DNA of 64,000 nt, taken from positions 2,826,721 to 2,890,720 of the forward strand of contig NZ_HG966617.1 of the NCBI RefSeq assembly GCF_000689395.1. The letters run 5' to 3'. The stretch comes from Candidatus Phaeomarinobacter ectocarpi. GTDB taxonomy: Bacteria > Pseudomonadota > Alphaproteobacteria > CGMCC-115125. The notes under the pieces are model-generated. The model had not been told where the DNA came from. It ran no database searches and worked only from the letters and a program-made list of their open reading frames with translations. The translations under genes were made by a program, and so were the position numbers. Shown in pieces: positions 42,690-51,568 of the stretch. Position 1 is the stretch's first letter, and each line of letters begins with the position of its first letter.

Positions 42690-43184
42690 TTTCTCGCCCT
42701 CACAGGTTCACTAATGTGCTGCATTATATAAATTGGCAGCTATATTGCCATAACAATCGATACCGCCATGCGGCACCGCATGGGAGGGTCCCCCGACTTT
42801 TTTGGCAAAATGGCTTGAAAGCCCTCGCCAAACGCCGTATTTCCCGCGTCGCCCAATAAGTCGCACGTGCCCGTAGCCGCTGGACGATCAACAACACCAG
42901 CAGCCAAAAGCAACGACGGTGAGGGCTTTTTTGGTCTCAGTCGGTCCTCCACCCATCGGCGACGCTAAAGAGGCACACCTTCCTTGCCCGCGTGAGGACT
43001 TGGGGATGCTCCCAACTCCAATCCGGCATCAAACAACCCGGCGATGTTTCGAGCCCGTTTGGTCAATGAAACAGACCCGGATCTGTCAGGCTTCTGATTG
43101 CACCTGTGCATTGCGTCTCCAACACGCCATCCACGGGCATACACTCATAAGGCCTGATGTATCTGGAACTGGGAGACCACCCCA
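42690..43184 (+). promoter_or_regulatory. Long gene-free leader upstream of ornithine decarboxylase, candidate speF RNA region
   Basis: 495 bp with no credible gene. It holds an AT-rich promoter-like patch (42720-42760), an inverted repeat at 42766-42783, T-runs within ACTTTTTTGG and GGGCTTTTTTGG, and further short hairpins (TGCAC/GTGCA near 43100; ATACA/TGTAT around 43139-43162). GGGAG precedes the ATG at 43185. In Alphaproteobacteria a conserved 5' leader RNA (speF motif) sits upstream of ornithine decarboxylase genes, so position and length fit such a leader. I could not check its covariance model. Confidence 0.45.
42766..42783. repeat. Perfect inverted repeat in the ornithine decarboxylase leader
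   Basis: CCATGCGG and CCGCATGG separated by CA. The two-base centre makes a DNA operator more likely than an RNA hairpin. It lies just downstream of an AT-rich promoter-like stretch. Confidence 0.55.
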
Positions 43185-44321
43185 ATGGTGACCGACCGCA
43201 TCAAAGATTTCCTGCGCACCACCCGATCAGACGAACCGTTTGTTGTCGTCGATCTGGATGTGGTGCGTGACAACTACAATCGCCTGGCTCGCGCCCTGCC
43301 GGAAAGTCGCGTCTATTACGCGGTGAAGGCAAACCCGGCCCCTGAAATTCTGGCGTTGCTCGCCAAACTTGGCTCGTCCTTTGACGCAGCCTCCATTGCT
43401 GAAGTTGAGATGGTTCTGGCCGCCGGCGCGAGCGCTGACCGCATCTCCTTTGGCAACACAATCAAGAAAGAACGCGACATCGCTCGCGCCTACACCCTCG
43501 GCGTGCGCATGTTTGCCGTTGATTGTCCCGAAGAAGTTGAAAAAGTAGCGCGCGTCGCCCCCGCGTCCCGTGTCTTCTGCCGCATCCTGACCGACGGCGT
43601 CGGCGCTGAATGGCCTTTGTCGCGCAAATTCGGCTGCGTGCCCGACATGGCCAGCAATGTGTTGCGTCACGCCCATGACCTTGGCCTTGAGGCCCATGGC
43701 GTGTCCTTCCATGTCGGCTCTCAACAGCCGGACACAGGTGCGTGGGACCGCGCCCTTGAAGACGCCAGCACCATCTTCCGCACCTTGGCGGATCAGGGCA
43801 TCCACCTCAAAATGGTCAACCTCGGTGGCGGGTTTCCAACCCGCTACCTCAAGGAAGTGCCGACATCCGAAGACTATGGCAAAGCGATCTTCGGAGCCCT
43901 GCGCCGGCATTTCGGCAACCAGATTCCCGAGACGATCATTGAACCAGGCCGGGGCCTGGTGGGAGATGCTGGCGTCATTCGTGCCGAAGTCGTGCTGGTC
44001 AGCCGCAAGACACAGGAGCCGGACGCGGACCGCTGGGTCTATCTTGATATCGGCAAGTTTGGTGGTCTGGCGGAAACCATGGATGAGGCGATCCGCTACC
44101 CGATCCGCACCCCCCATGATGGCGAACGCACGACACCTTGTGTGGTGGCAGGACCCACCTGCGATTCCGCGGACGTCCTGTATGAAAAAACGCCCTATGA
44201 TCTTCCCGTATCTCTCACCATCGGCGATGAGATACTGATCGAGGCAACCGGCGCATACACCACAACTTATGCCTCGAATGGCTTCAACGGGTTTGCCCCC
44301 CTCAAGTCGTACATCATCTGA
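43185..44321 (+). CDS. Ornithine decarboxylase (alanine-racemase fold)
   Basis: 378 residues. The PLP-binding Lys48 is in YYAVKANPAP, the glycine-rich phosphate loop is NLGGGFPTRY, EPGRGLVG is present, and the active-site Cys326 is in CDSADVLYE. The length and motifs match the group IV decarboxylases acting on ornithine and sometimes lysine. It gives putrescine, which the next enzyme turns into homospermidine. It is followed 50 bp later by homospermidine synthase on the same strand. Confidence 0.9.
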   Translation: MVTDRIKDFLRTTRSDEPFVVVDLDVVRDNYNRLARALPESRVYYAVKANPAPEILALLAKLGSSFDAASIAEVEMVLAAGASADRISFGNTIKKERDIARAYTLGVRMFAVDCPEEVEKVARVAPASRVFCRILTDGVGAEWPLSRKFGCVPDMASNVLRHAHDLGLEAHGVSFHVGSQQPDTGAWDRALEDASTIFRTLADQGIHLKMVNLGGGFPTRYLKEVPTSEDYGKAIFGALRRHFGNQIPETIIEPGRGLVGDAGVIRAEVVLVSRKTQEPDADRWVYLDIGKFGGLAETMDEAIRYPIRTPHDGERTTPCVVAGPTCDSADVLYEKTPYDLPVSLTIGDEILIEATGAYTTTYASNGFNGFAPLKSYII

Positions 44322-44371
44322 GCTGGACACCTACGCCACGGACAACTGCGCCCGGGAGAGAGAAGACCATC

Positions 44372-45826
44372 ATGACCACCAAGACCCCCTGGCCCGTTTA
44401 TCACAAGATCTCCGGCCCCATCGTCATGATCGGCTTCGGCTCCATTGGTCGCGGTACGCTTCCCTTGATCGAACGACACTTCGATTTCGACAAAAGCCGA
44501 ATGGTCATCATTGACCCAAGCGATGCCGGAAAGGCCCTGGCAAACAGGCACGGTATTCGCTTCATCCAGCGAGAGATCACCAGCGACAACTACAAGGACG
44601 TTCTGACACCGCTGCTCACGGAAGGTGAGGGTCACGGTTTCTGCGTCAATCTCTCTGTAGATGTCGGCTCGGTCGACGTCATGCGCTTGTGCCGGGAAAT
44701 CGACGTGCCTTATATCGACACGGTGGTGGAGCCGTGGTTTGGCTTCTATGTCAATCAGGACAATGACCCGGCGGAGCGCACCAACTATGTCCTGCGCGAA
44801 ACAGCCCGTACGGAAAAACGCAACAGTCCCGGCGGCACCACGGCTGTCTCTTGCTGTGGCGCCAATCCCGGCATGGTGTCGTTCTTCGTCAAACAGGCGC
44901 TCGTCAATCTGGCGACTGATCTGGGTCTAGAGTTTGAAGAACCCGCTGCCGATGACCGCGAAGGCTGGGCCCGGCTCATGCAGCGCACCGGCACCAAGGG
45001 AATTCATATTGCCGAACGGGACACACAGCGCGCGAAAACACCAAAACCACTTGGCACCTTCGTCAACACCTGGTCCGTAGACGGATTTATTTCCGAAGGG
45101 CAGCAACCTGCCGAACTTGGATGGGGTACCCATGAAAAATGGATGCCGGACAACGCACACCATCAAGAGGACGGTACAGGCTGCCAGGCCGCGATCTATA
45201 TGACGCAACCCGGTGGCGCCACAAAAGTGCGCACGTGGTGCCCGACACCGGGTGCACAGCATGGCTTTCTTGTGACCCACAACGAAAGCGTCTCCATCGC
45301 GGACTTTTTCACTGTCGGCGAAGGCACCACGCCGGAATATCGCCCCACCGTGCACTACGCCTACCATCCGGCAGATGACGCCGTTGTGTCTTTGCACGAA
45401 CTATTCGGCAATGAAGGAAAACCACAGGCCATCTATCACATCCTCGACGAAGACGAGATCGTGGACGGCATCGATGAGCTGGGCGTTCTGCTCTATGGCC
45501 ACGCCAAAAACGCCTACTGGTATGGCTCTCAGCTTTCCATAGAGGAAACCCGGGAACTGGCGCCCTATCAGAACGCCACCGGACTGCAGGTCACATCTGC
45601 TGTCATTGCCGGCATGGTCTGGGCCATCGAAAATCCCAATGCCGGGATTGTTGAAGCCGATGAGCTTGACTACAAACGCTGCCTTGAAGTGCAACTGCCC
45701 TATCTGGGGCCAGTCAAAGGCTATTACACCGACTGGACGCCTCTTGAGGGCCGCCCCGGCTTCTTTGCCGAGGACCTGGATGAAAGCGACCCCTGGCAGT
45801 TCAGGAATGTGCTTGTACAGCCCTAG
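44372..45826 (+). CDS. hss: Homospermidine synthase
   Basis: 484 residues, normal length. The N-terminal NAD fold VMIGFGSIGRGTLPLIERHF is characteristic, followed by NLSVDVGSVDVMRLCRE, YIDTVVEPW, and TAVSCCGANPGMVSFFVKQAL. It condenses two putrescines (or putrescine and spermidine) using NAD+ as a hydride carrier to make sym-homospermidine, the main triamine of many Alphaproteobacteria. It is in an operon with ornithine decarboxylase. Confidence 0.95.
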   Translation: MTTKTPWPVYHKISGPIVMIGFGSIGRGTLPLIERHFDFDKSRMVIIDPSDAGKALANRHGIRFIQREITSDNYKDVLTPLLTEGEGHGFCVNLSVDVGSVDVMRLCREIDVPYIDTVVEPWFGFYVNQDNDPAERTNYVLRETARTEKRNSPGGTTAVSCCGANPGMVSFFVKQALVNLATDLGLEFEEPAADDREGWARLMQRTGTKGIHIAERDTQRAKTPKPLGTFVNTWSVDGFISEGQQPAELGWGTHEKWMPDNAHHQEDGTGCQAAIYMTQPGGATKVRTWCPTPGAQHGFLVTHNESVSIADFFTVGEGTTPEYRPTVHYAYHPADDAVVSLHELFGNEGKPQAIYHILDEDEIVDGIDELGVLLYGHAKNAYWYGSQLSIEETRELAPYQNATGLQVTSAVIAGMVWAIENPNAGIVEADELDYKRCLEVQLPYLGPVKGYYTDWTPLEGRPGFFAEDLDESDPWQFRNVLVQP

Positions 45827-45919
45827 TTACGGTTAACGGCCAAACAGGTCTGGCCAGCCCGCCGGTCCAATGGCAAGGTCTGCTCCAAATGCCACTTACC
45901 TGCTGACCGGAGCCATGTC

Positions 45920-46816
45920 ATGCCTCGCACACTTTCGTTTCTCGGCCGCACGCGCACGCACGGGCTTGCCACCCTCGCAGCCTCCGCATTTGCCATCGCC
46001 AGCGTCGGACTGACAGGTACAGCAGCCGCCGGAACACTTGAGAAGATCGCCGCAGACGGGCGCATCACAATTGCAAATGTGGAAGACCTCGCCCCGTTCT
46101 CTTTTACGGGCGACGATGGCATTCCCGCCGGCCTGTCTATTGACCTCTGCCGCGCGGTCGTCACTGAACTGGCAACCCAGGTCCAGGTCCCGCTCATCTC
46201 CATCGATTATGTTCAGGTCACGGTCCAGTCGCGGCTTGATACGATTGTCAGCGGACGCGCGGATATGGAATGCGGCGCAACAACCGTCACGCTTGGTCGC
46301 CGCGAGCGGGTGGATTTCTCAGTCCCATTTTTTGCGTCCGGCGCGTCTGTCGCGGTTGCAGACGTCCAGTCTGTCCCAAACATCGAGGCATTGTCAGGAA
46401 AACGCATTGCCGTCATTGAAGGCTCAACCACACAGAACGCGATAAAGAGCGCCATTCGGGCCGAGCGCATCAATGTGGATGTCATCGCCGTCGAACGTAC
46501 AGCCGATGCAGTGCAGGCCATCAAGGATGACAAGGTGGACGCCATTGCCCATGACAAGATGATCCTCGTGGATCTGATGCAGGACCCTCTGGGCGCTGAT
46601 CTGGTCGCCTTGCCCGGCCTGTTATCCTTTGAGCCTTATGGCCTGGTCCTTCCCCGTGGCGACGCAGATTTCCGTCTGGCGGTCGACCGCGCCATCATCG
46701 GCCTCTATCAGGATGGTGTGCTGGATGATCTCTATGAGAAGTGGCTAGCGCCTCTTGGCGCACGCCCCGGTGCCACACTGGACCGGATGCTGCAGTTGCA
46801 GGCCGTGCCTGAGTAG
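45920..46816 (+). CDS. Periplasmic amino-acid-type solute-binding protein
   Basis: 298 residues. A signal peptide ends about residue 37 (TAAAGTLEK). The mature protein has the SBP_bac_3 pattern: ITIANVEDLAPFSF, GIPAGLSIDLCRAV, MECGATTVTLGRRERVDFSVPFF and GKRIAVIEGSTTQ. It should bind a polar amino acid or related compound for an ABC importer, but no permease or ATPase gene is adjacent, so it may work with a distant importer. A bidirectional terminator follows. Confidence 0.85.
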   Translation: MPRTLSFLGRTRTHGLATLAASAFAIASVGLTGTAAAGTLEKIAADGRITIANVEDLAPFSFTGDDGIPAGLSIDLCRAVVTELATQVQVPLISIDYVQVTVQSRLDTIVSGRADMECGATTVTLGRRERVDFSVPFFASGASVAVADVQSVPNIEALSGKRIAVIEGSTTQNAIKSAIRAERINVDVIAVERTADAVQAIKDDKVDAIAHDKMILVDLMQDPLGADLVALPGLLSFEPYGLVLPRGDADFRLAVDRAIIGLYQDGVLDDLYEKWLAPLGARPGATLDRMLQLQAVPE

Positions 46817-46842
46817 GTGCGTCAGGCCTGCATGTTTGACAC

Positions 46843-46879
46843 AAAAAGGGCAGCTTCAAAAAGTGAAGCTGCCCTTTTT
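46843..46879. terminator. Bidirectional rho-independent terminator
   Basis: A perfect 15-bp stem (AAAAAGGGCAGCTTC with its complement) and a 7-nt loop. The A/T ends supply a T-tract on both strands. It lies between the convergent binding-protein gene and the sugar dehydrogenase gene and can end both transcripts. Confidence 0.93.
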
Positions 46880-46908
46880 CTTGTAGCGGGATTGCGCCAA
46901 CGGCATGG

Positions 46909-48345
46909 CTATTCAGCAGGCGTGTCCGCAGCATCAGATGACACAGCTTCCTTGACAGCGTCCGCCCCTTCTTTCACCGCTTCGGCAGTGGCTTCGACGG
47001 CGTCGTTCACAGCCTCGGCAACATCGTCCTTGTTTGCATCAATGGCCTCTTCGACAGCCTCCGCCGCGGCTTTTGCCCCCTCGGTCATGGCTTCAATAAC
47101 AGCCTGAGTGGCTTCTTCCACCGCATCACGGGCGTCATCAAGAGACGCAGCCGGACCAGGCATGCCGCCAACGGGTACCAGACGCAGCACGTGCCCGCCT
47201 TCGCCATCGGTCAGCACGTAGATGCTGCCATCCGGTGCCATGCGCACATCACGCAGGCGCGGCGTGTCGTCACCTTCTGCATCAGGCACAACAACACGAA
47301 TGGCTTCCTCGCCGGCAAGCTCGCCATCGTTAATAATGACGCGGCGCAGATTGCGGTCGGCAAACTCCTCGACATTCCCAGCTGCAAGCGCGGAGACGAG
47401 CAGGTCGCCTTCCCAGTCACTAAAGGCCTCACCAGACACAACCGCCATGCCTGATGGAGCGATCGATGGCGTCCAATAGGTCAGCGGCTGAGTGGACCCT
47501 TCAAACTCGGTCAGCGGCGATACATAGGCCCCGGTATAATCAAGGCCGAACGTGGCAAGAGGCCACCCGTAATTGCCCTTGGCTTCAATGATATTGATTT
47601 CGTCACCGCCCTGCGCCCCATGCTCATTTGAATAGATGCGGCCGGTAGAAGCGTCATGCACAATCGCCTGCGGGTTGCGGTGGCCGTAGGAGTAGATCTC
47701 GTCCCGCACGCTATCATCGCCCACATAGGGATTATCGGCAGGCACACTGCCGTCATCATTGAGGCGGAGCATCGACCCGAAATGATTGTCGGTGTTCTGA
47801 GACTGCTCGCGATAGTCAAACCCGTCGCCGCTGGTGACCATGAAGGTGCCATCCGGCAGGAAGGTCATGCGCGCGCCATAATGTACGAGGCTTGAGCGAT
47901 AGGCGTCTGCTTCAAAGATCACCTCAAAGTTCTCAAGCGCACTGCCGGTGAATTCGGCCCGCGCCACCACCAGCGTGTTGCCCTTGTCGCGCGCGGCTGA
48001 ATAGGTGAGATAAACCAGATTGTTAGCTGCAAAATCCGGGTGCAGAACCACGTCAGACAATCCGCCCTGCCCACCATAGATGACCTCAGGGGTGCCAGAA
48101 ATGGGGGCCTCTACAAGCTGGCCGTCATCAATCAGCCGAAGCTGGCCGGTGAGTTCCGTTACCAGCATGTTGCCATCAGGCAAAAACGCGATGGACCAAG
48201 GGAAATCGAGCCCCTCCGCCACCGTCTCCACAGTGAACTGATCATCCGCTGCGGCGGTAACGTCCTGCGCCAGAGCCGGTGCGGCCATCACACCCGCCAG
48301 CATCAAGGCTCCCGCAACTGTGACCCGATCCAATCGATTAACCAT
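46909..48345 (-). CDS. PQQ-dependent aldose sugar dehydrogenase-like protein with helical C-terminal tail
   Basis: 478 residues with a signal peptide (cleavage about residue 26, APALAQ). The six-bladed propeller of the soluble glucose dehydrogenase/YliI type is seen in GLDFPWSIAFLPDGNMLVTE, GGQGGLSDVVLHPDF, GHRNPQAIVHD, and MAPDGSIYVLTDGEGG. It would oxidise aldose sugars in the periplasm. Residues 403-478 are an unusual extension made almost only of Ala, Glu, Val, Asp and Lys, predicted as a long amphipathic helix. Confidence 0.87.
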   Translation of the reverse strand: MVNRLDRVTVAGALMLAGVMAAPALAQDVTAAADDQFTVETVAEGLDFPWSIAFLPDGNMLVTELTGQLRLIDDGQLVEAPISGTPEVIYGGQGGLSDVVLHPDFAANNLVYLTYSAARDKGNTLVVARAEFTGSALENFEVIFEADAYRSSLVHYGARMTFLPDGTFMVTSGDGFDYREQSQNTDNHFGSMLRLNDDGSVPADNPYVGDDSVRDEIYSYGHRNPQAIVHDASTGRIYSNEHGAQGGDEINIIEAKGNYGWPLATFGLDYTGAYVSPLTEFEGSTQPLTYWTPSIAPSGMAVVSGEAFSDWEGDLLVSALAAGNVEEFADRNLRRVIINDGELAGEEAIRVVVPDAEGDDTPRLRDVRMAPDGSIYVLTDGEGGHVLRLVPVGGMPGPAASLDDARDAVEEATQAVIEAMTEGAKAAAEAVEEAIDANKDDVAEAVNDAVEATAEAVKEGADAVKEAVSSDAADTPAE

Positions 48346-48393
48346 GCCGCTTTCCCCGTTTCCGCCGTTTTATCTGTTCAATGCCAGTATCTG

Positions 48394-48421
48394 GCCCCCA
48401 TATAGTACGCAAGATGGGGGC
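48394..48421. repeat. Inverted repeat in a divergent promoter region
   Basis: Perfect 8-bp arms, GCCCCCAT and ATGGGGGC, with a 12-nt centre, lying in the 186-bp space between the sugar dehydrogenase gene and the small membrane protein gene. It could be an operator. Confidence 0.5.
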
Positions 48422-48531
48422 AACCGGGCTGGTTCTCAACGCCATCTTAAGCGAATATGCGGCATAAACGCGACGCTTTAACCGCGCCGCCTGATCGCAG
48501 ATGCGATGATAAATGGGGGAGGACGAACCTG

Positions 48532-48957
48532 ATGCGCATGGTTCTTGGATACATTCTGGCTGTTGTGGTGGTGCTTATTGTCGGCGCCGGTGCCCACGCC
48601 TTTTTCAATCAGGGTGACCTTGCAGCGCTCGGCGGAGAGTTTTCCATTGGCCAGCGCGTAGAATGGATCCTCCACGATATTGCGGGAATGGCGCGTCTTT
48701 ATGGTCCAATCATGGGAGGCGCACTGCTGGTGGCCTTCCTGGTCGCAGGCCTCGTGTCCCGCTTCATGTCAGGCCTGCGCAGCATCGTGTTTGTCGTGGC
48801 AGGTGGCGTGGCAGTGGCAGTCGCCCTCACAGCTATGACCCAGGTCTTCGGCATTACAGCGATTGCCAGCGCACGCGAAATGGACGGCTTCATTGGCCAG
48901 ATCATTGCCGGTGCTCTTGCGGGCCTCACCTATGTGATGGTCAAGCGCCCCGCATAA
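48532..48957 (+). CDS. Small integral membrane protein, four predicted helices
   Basis: 141 residues from ATG 48532, chosen for its strong GGGGGAGG upstream; the in-frame ATG at 48457 lacks one. Four hydrophobic segments are visible (LGYILAVVVVLIVGAG, LYGPIMGGALLVAFLVAGLV, IVFVVAGGVAVAVALTAM, IIAGALAGLTYVMV). No family was recognised with confidence. It converges with a VOC-family gene. Confidence 0.75.
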   Translation: MRMVLGYILAVVVVLIVGAGAHAFFNQGDLAALGGEFSIGQRVEWILHDIAGMARLYGPIMGGALLVAFLVAGLVSRFMSGLRSIVFVVAGGVAVAVALTAMTQVFGITAIASAREMDGFIGQIIAGALAGLTYVMVKRPA

Positions 48958-48969
48958 GCGGAAAAGGCG

Positions 48970-49380
48970 CTAAGGCGCGAGATCAAACGTCACGCATTCA
49001 ATGTTGTGACCTTCAGGATCAATCACGAAGGCGGCGTAGTACTCCGGGTGATACATCTCACGTATCCCTGGCGCGCCATTGTCTTTTCCACCTGCGGCCA
49101 TCGCCGCTTCATGGAACTGGCGCACCGCTGCGCGCGTCGCAACCCTGAAGCAGATATGCGTGGCCGGCATCTGCTGGCCGGTAGCCGCCAGCCAGAGATT
49201 GCCTTTACGGCCCTTGCCCATGGCAACGAAATGCGCACCACCCGTAACATCTGGTGGTAGCTCGGCCACGAGCTCCAGCCCGGCAGGGGCCAACGCTGCT
49301 TCATAAAACGCCTTGGCTTTCGCAATATCCTCAACGCTCAGCGTCACATGGTCGATGGTCAACGCCAGTTCGTCCGTCAT
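48970..49380 (-). CDS. VOC-family (glyoxalase/bleomycin-resistance-like) protein
   Basis: 136 residues from ATG 49380; an open stretch upstream looks non-coding. It starts with the VOC strand TIDHVTLSVEDIAKAKAFYEAAL and ends EGHNIECVTF, carrying possible metal ligands (His, Glu). Members are isomerases, dioxygenases or resistance proteins, and no substrate can be named. It may share a transcript with the thioesterase gene 14 bp upstream. Confidence 0.88.
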   Translation of the reverse strand: MTDELALTIDHVTLSVEDIAKAKAFYEAALAPAGLELVAELPPDVTGGAHFVAMGKGRKGNLWLAATGQQMPATHICFRVATRAAVRQFHEAAMAAGGKDNGAPGIREMYHPEYYAAFVIDPEGHNIECVTFDLAP

Positions 49381-49394
49381 GCGACTTCTCCGTG

Positions 49395-50204
49395 CTAGTC
49401 GTGAACACGCACGATCATGGACTGGCTGGCGGTCGCCATCAATTCGCCATCCTGAGCGAACTGCAGCATGCGCCCGTGGGCAAACCCGCCATGAACACCG
49501 TGGATTCGCGTATCGCACAGCACCCAGTCCGTAGGAACCACGTGCCGAATGCGCAGCGTATTGTCGAGGCTGTTGCCGCCGGCATTCTTGCCGAGCGCGT
49601 TGCCGACCGCTGACGGGATGAAATCCGCAATGATCGCGAGCATGCTGGTATCGATCTCACGGCCATCCTTCGGGCGGGCCCACAGATAAACCTCACCGTC
49701 ATCACTTTTCACACCGTCCCGGCGCGCTTTGCCATAGCGGCCCTTGGCCACGCGCAATTCCATGTGGTCGTGTAGCTCTTCGTCGTCCCGGTCCCAGCGC
49801 TCCATGGGCGGGCAGTCTTCGGGCTGGGGCACTTCCGGCATGGTTGCCCATTGCTCGCTGTCATCAGTCGGCCGTTCGCCAAGCGCCGCACTGGCCGTGA
49901 TGATCTCCTGATCCCCCACATGGGCCTTGGTCCGGGCCTGCGAATTGAACTTGCCCGAGACAGGCACTTCCACATCCACGTCAACAATGGAGCCAGGCCG
50001 CGCGAAAGAAAGATACTGCGCCGCGGCCCAGATCACCCGGCGGCCTGTCGTGCCTTCCATGGCCTTGATGGAAGCAGCAAGCCCGACGCCGCCAAACATG
50101 AACATGTTGCCCGTGCGGCCAACGCAGAGACCCGGCGTTACCTCAAGCGTCCAGCGATTGGGATTGTGAGTGGAACGAAGATCAAAAAAAGCGGAATTCG
50201 ACAT
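49395..50204 (-). CDS. Acyl-CoA thioesterase-like protein (TesB/hotdog type)
   Basis: 269 residues. Two hotdog halves are suggested: the first with MFGGVGLAASIKAMEG, AAQYLSFARPGSIVDVDVEV, the second with LAIIADFIPSAVGNALG and LCDTRIHGVHGGFAHGRMLQF. This is the double-hotdog layout of TesB-like thioesterases, which hydrolyse acyl-CoA. The location among acyl-CoA and detoxification genes fits, without fixing the acyl chain. Confidence 0.8.
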   Translation of the reverse strand: MSNSAFFDLRSTHNPNRWTLEVTPGLCVGRTGNMFMFGGVGLAASIKAMEGTTGRRVIWAAAQYLSFARPGSIVDVDVEVPVSGKFNSQARTKAHVGDQEIITASAALGERPTDDSEQWATMPEVPQPEDCPPMERWDRDDEELHDHMELRVAKGRYGKARRDGVKSDDGEVYLWARPKDGREIDTSMLAIIADFIPSAVGNALGKNAGGNSLDNTLRIRHVVPTDWVLCDTRIHGVHGGFAHGRMLQFAQDGELMATASQSMIVRVHD

Positions 50205-50224
50205 AAAACATTCAACCTGCAGGC

Positions 50225-50263
50225 AAAGAAAAAGGCATGCGCGTACCTAAGCGCGCGCATGCC
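50225..50263 (-). terminator. Rho-independent terminator of the DUF2855 gene
   Basis: On the minus strand a 10-bp GC-rich stem (GGCATGCGCG and complement, 50234-50263) is followed by TTTTTCTTT. It is placed about 60 bp after the DUF2855 stop. Confidence 0.85.
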
Positions 50264-50323
50264 TTATGACAACTACCGCAAACGTATACCCGCTAGGCGC
50301 ACATTCGCAGAATTGGCCCTTTG

Positions 50324-51427
50324 CTAGTCCCAAAGCGACAGAATATGCGCCTGGTTGGGAGGCGTCTTGCCACCAAGCACCTCAAGATAAACGTCTTTCA
50401 CCTTGTCGGCGCCAGCAGAGTGAATGACCTCGATCCACTTTTTGGTTTCAGGAATGAAACCGCCCCATGCCTTGGCAACGCGCTCCTGAAAACCAGGACC
50501 GCCCCATTCTTTCATCCGGCGCTCAATATGTGTGGGTGCAAAGAACAGTTCCACAGCAGGGCCGGGCAAATTCTCCTGACCACCGCCAACACTGTCCCAA
50601 TGGGTGCCGCCAACAGCCGACGACACCTTGAGGTTGTCCTTGAAGTGGTTGTGCACATCAGCGCGCACAGAGGAGTTGCCCGCCATGTCCACAATACCTG
50701 TCGGCACAGAGGCATCCATGTCGGAAATCTTGTCGTAGGTCACAATCTCATCATAGAAGTTTGTGCCCTCGACAAACGCCACATTGGACGGCGAGGTAAG
50801 CCCCACCACGCGGACCTTGTCGCCACGGTTCTTCTTCAACAGATGTGCAAGGCCAAGCGAGGTCTTGGACGATGCACTGGTCAGAATGATTGTCTTGGCA
50901 CCGAAAAAATCATTCTCCGCCAGCCAGTCATCAAGAATGAAGCTGGTGGTGAACAACGGCCGGAACAGCATAATCTGGTCTTCGTCATCCTTGGCATAAA
51001 GCGGATCAGACGTGGTGGCCATGAACTGGCTGTAGACCGGCGCAAGCTCACCGCGAACACCGGAGGCATCCATGAAGCCATGCTCGGAAATCCTGGCCGC
51101 CTTGGCGACACGGTAGTTGGACATCGGGAAGTACCCATAAACCCGCGACCCCACCGCCACGCCATCAGCGTTGGAGGCAACAATTTCGCCAAAGCCCCAG
51201 ACCGGGATACGGCCGAATTCAGAACCTTCGCTACGGTCGGAGAAAAAATCCCAGTAGCGCATGGCATCGCCGAACACGGCATAGGTGATGTTGTTTGCTG
51301 TCAGAGAGAACCGCTCAACCTTGATGAGCACTTCACCAGCACCGATTTCAGGCACAGCACCGGTTGCAGCGCGAGTTGCGGTGAGTTCGCTCTTGCGGAC
51401 TTCAAAATCAATGGCCTGATCGGACAT
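50324..51427 (-). CDS. DUF2855 family protein
   Basis: 367 residues. It resembles a divergent medium-chain reductase: AGEVLIKVERFSLTANNITYAVFGD at the N-terminus, WGFGEIVASNADGVAVGSRVYGYFP, and a cofactor-domain-like TIILTSASSKTSLGLAHLLKK. This is the DUF2855 pattern. Reaction unknown; an NAD(P)H-dependent reductase role is likely from fold. A single gene with its own terminator. Confidence 0.85.
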   Translation of the reverse strand: MSDQAIDFEVRKSELTATRAATGAVPEIGAGEVLIKVERFSLTANNITYAVFGDAMRYWDFFSDRSEGSEFGRIPVWGFGEIVASNADGVAVGSRVYGYFPMSNYRVAKAARISEHGFMDASGVRGELAPVYSQFMATTSDPLYAKDDEDQIMLFRPLFTTSFILDDWLAENDFFGAKTIILTSASSKTSLGLAHLLKKNRGDKVRVVGLTSPSNVAFVEGTNFYDEIVTYDKISDMDASVPTGIVDMAGNSSVRADVHNHFKDNLKVSSAVGGTHWDSVGGGQENLPGPAVELFFAPTHIERRMKEWGGPGFQERVAKAWGGFIPETKKWIEVIHSAGADKVKDVYLEVLGGKTPPNQAHILSLWD

Positions 51428-51568
51428 GGATGCTTCCTCTTGATGGGGCGTATCTGATTACTGTTGCGGCGGAGTGTGCCACGGCCACACAGCCAAGTAA
51501 CAGGGGTTTGAGCAAATGCATTTGCCTTTTTGATAGACGCCGGGCGCTTTGAGCGTTTATGTGCCCTC

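Noticed and set aside
42740-42952. 70-codon minus-strand frame in the same leader
   Set aside because: No ribosome-binding site or recognisable feature; the region reads better as leader and promoter.
42919-43191. 90-codon frame in the ornithine decarboxylase leader
   Set aside because: Overlaps the decarboxylase start, lacks a ribosome-binding site and has an unstructured Cys/Pro/Arg-rich composition. A leader peptide cannot be fully excluded.
43227-44330. 367-codon minus-strand frame opposite ornithine decarboxylase
   Set aside because: Fully covered by a certain gene with catalytic motifs; shadow frame.
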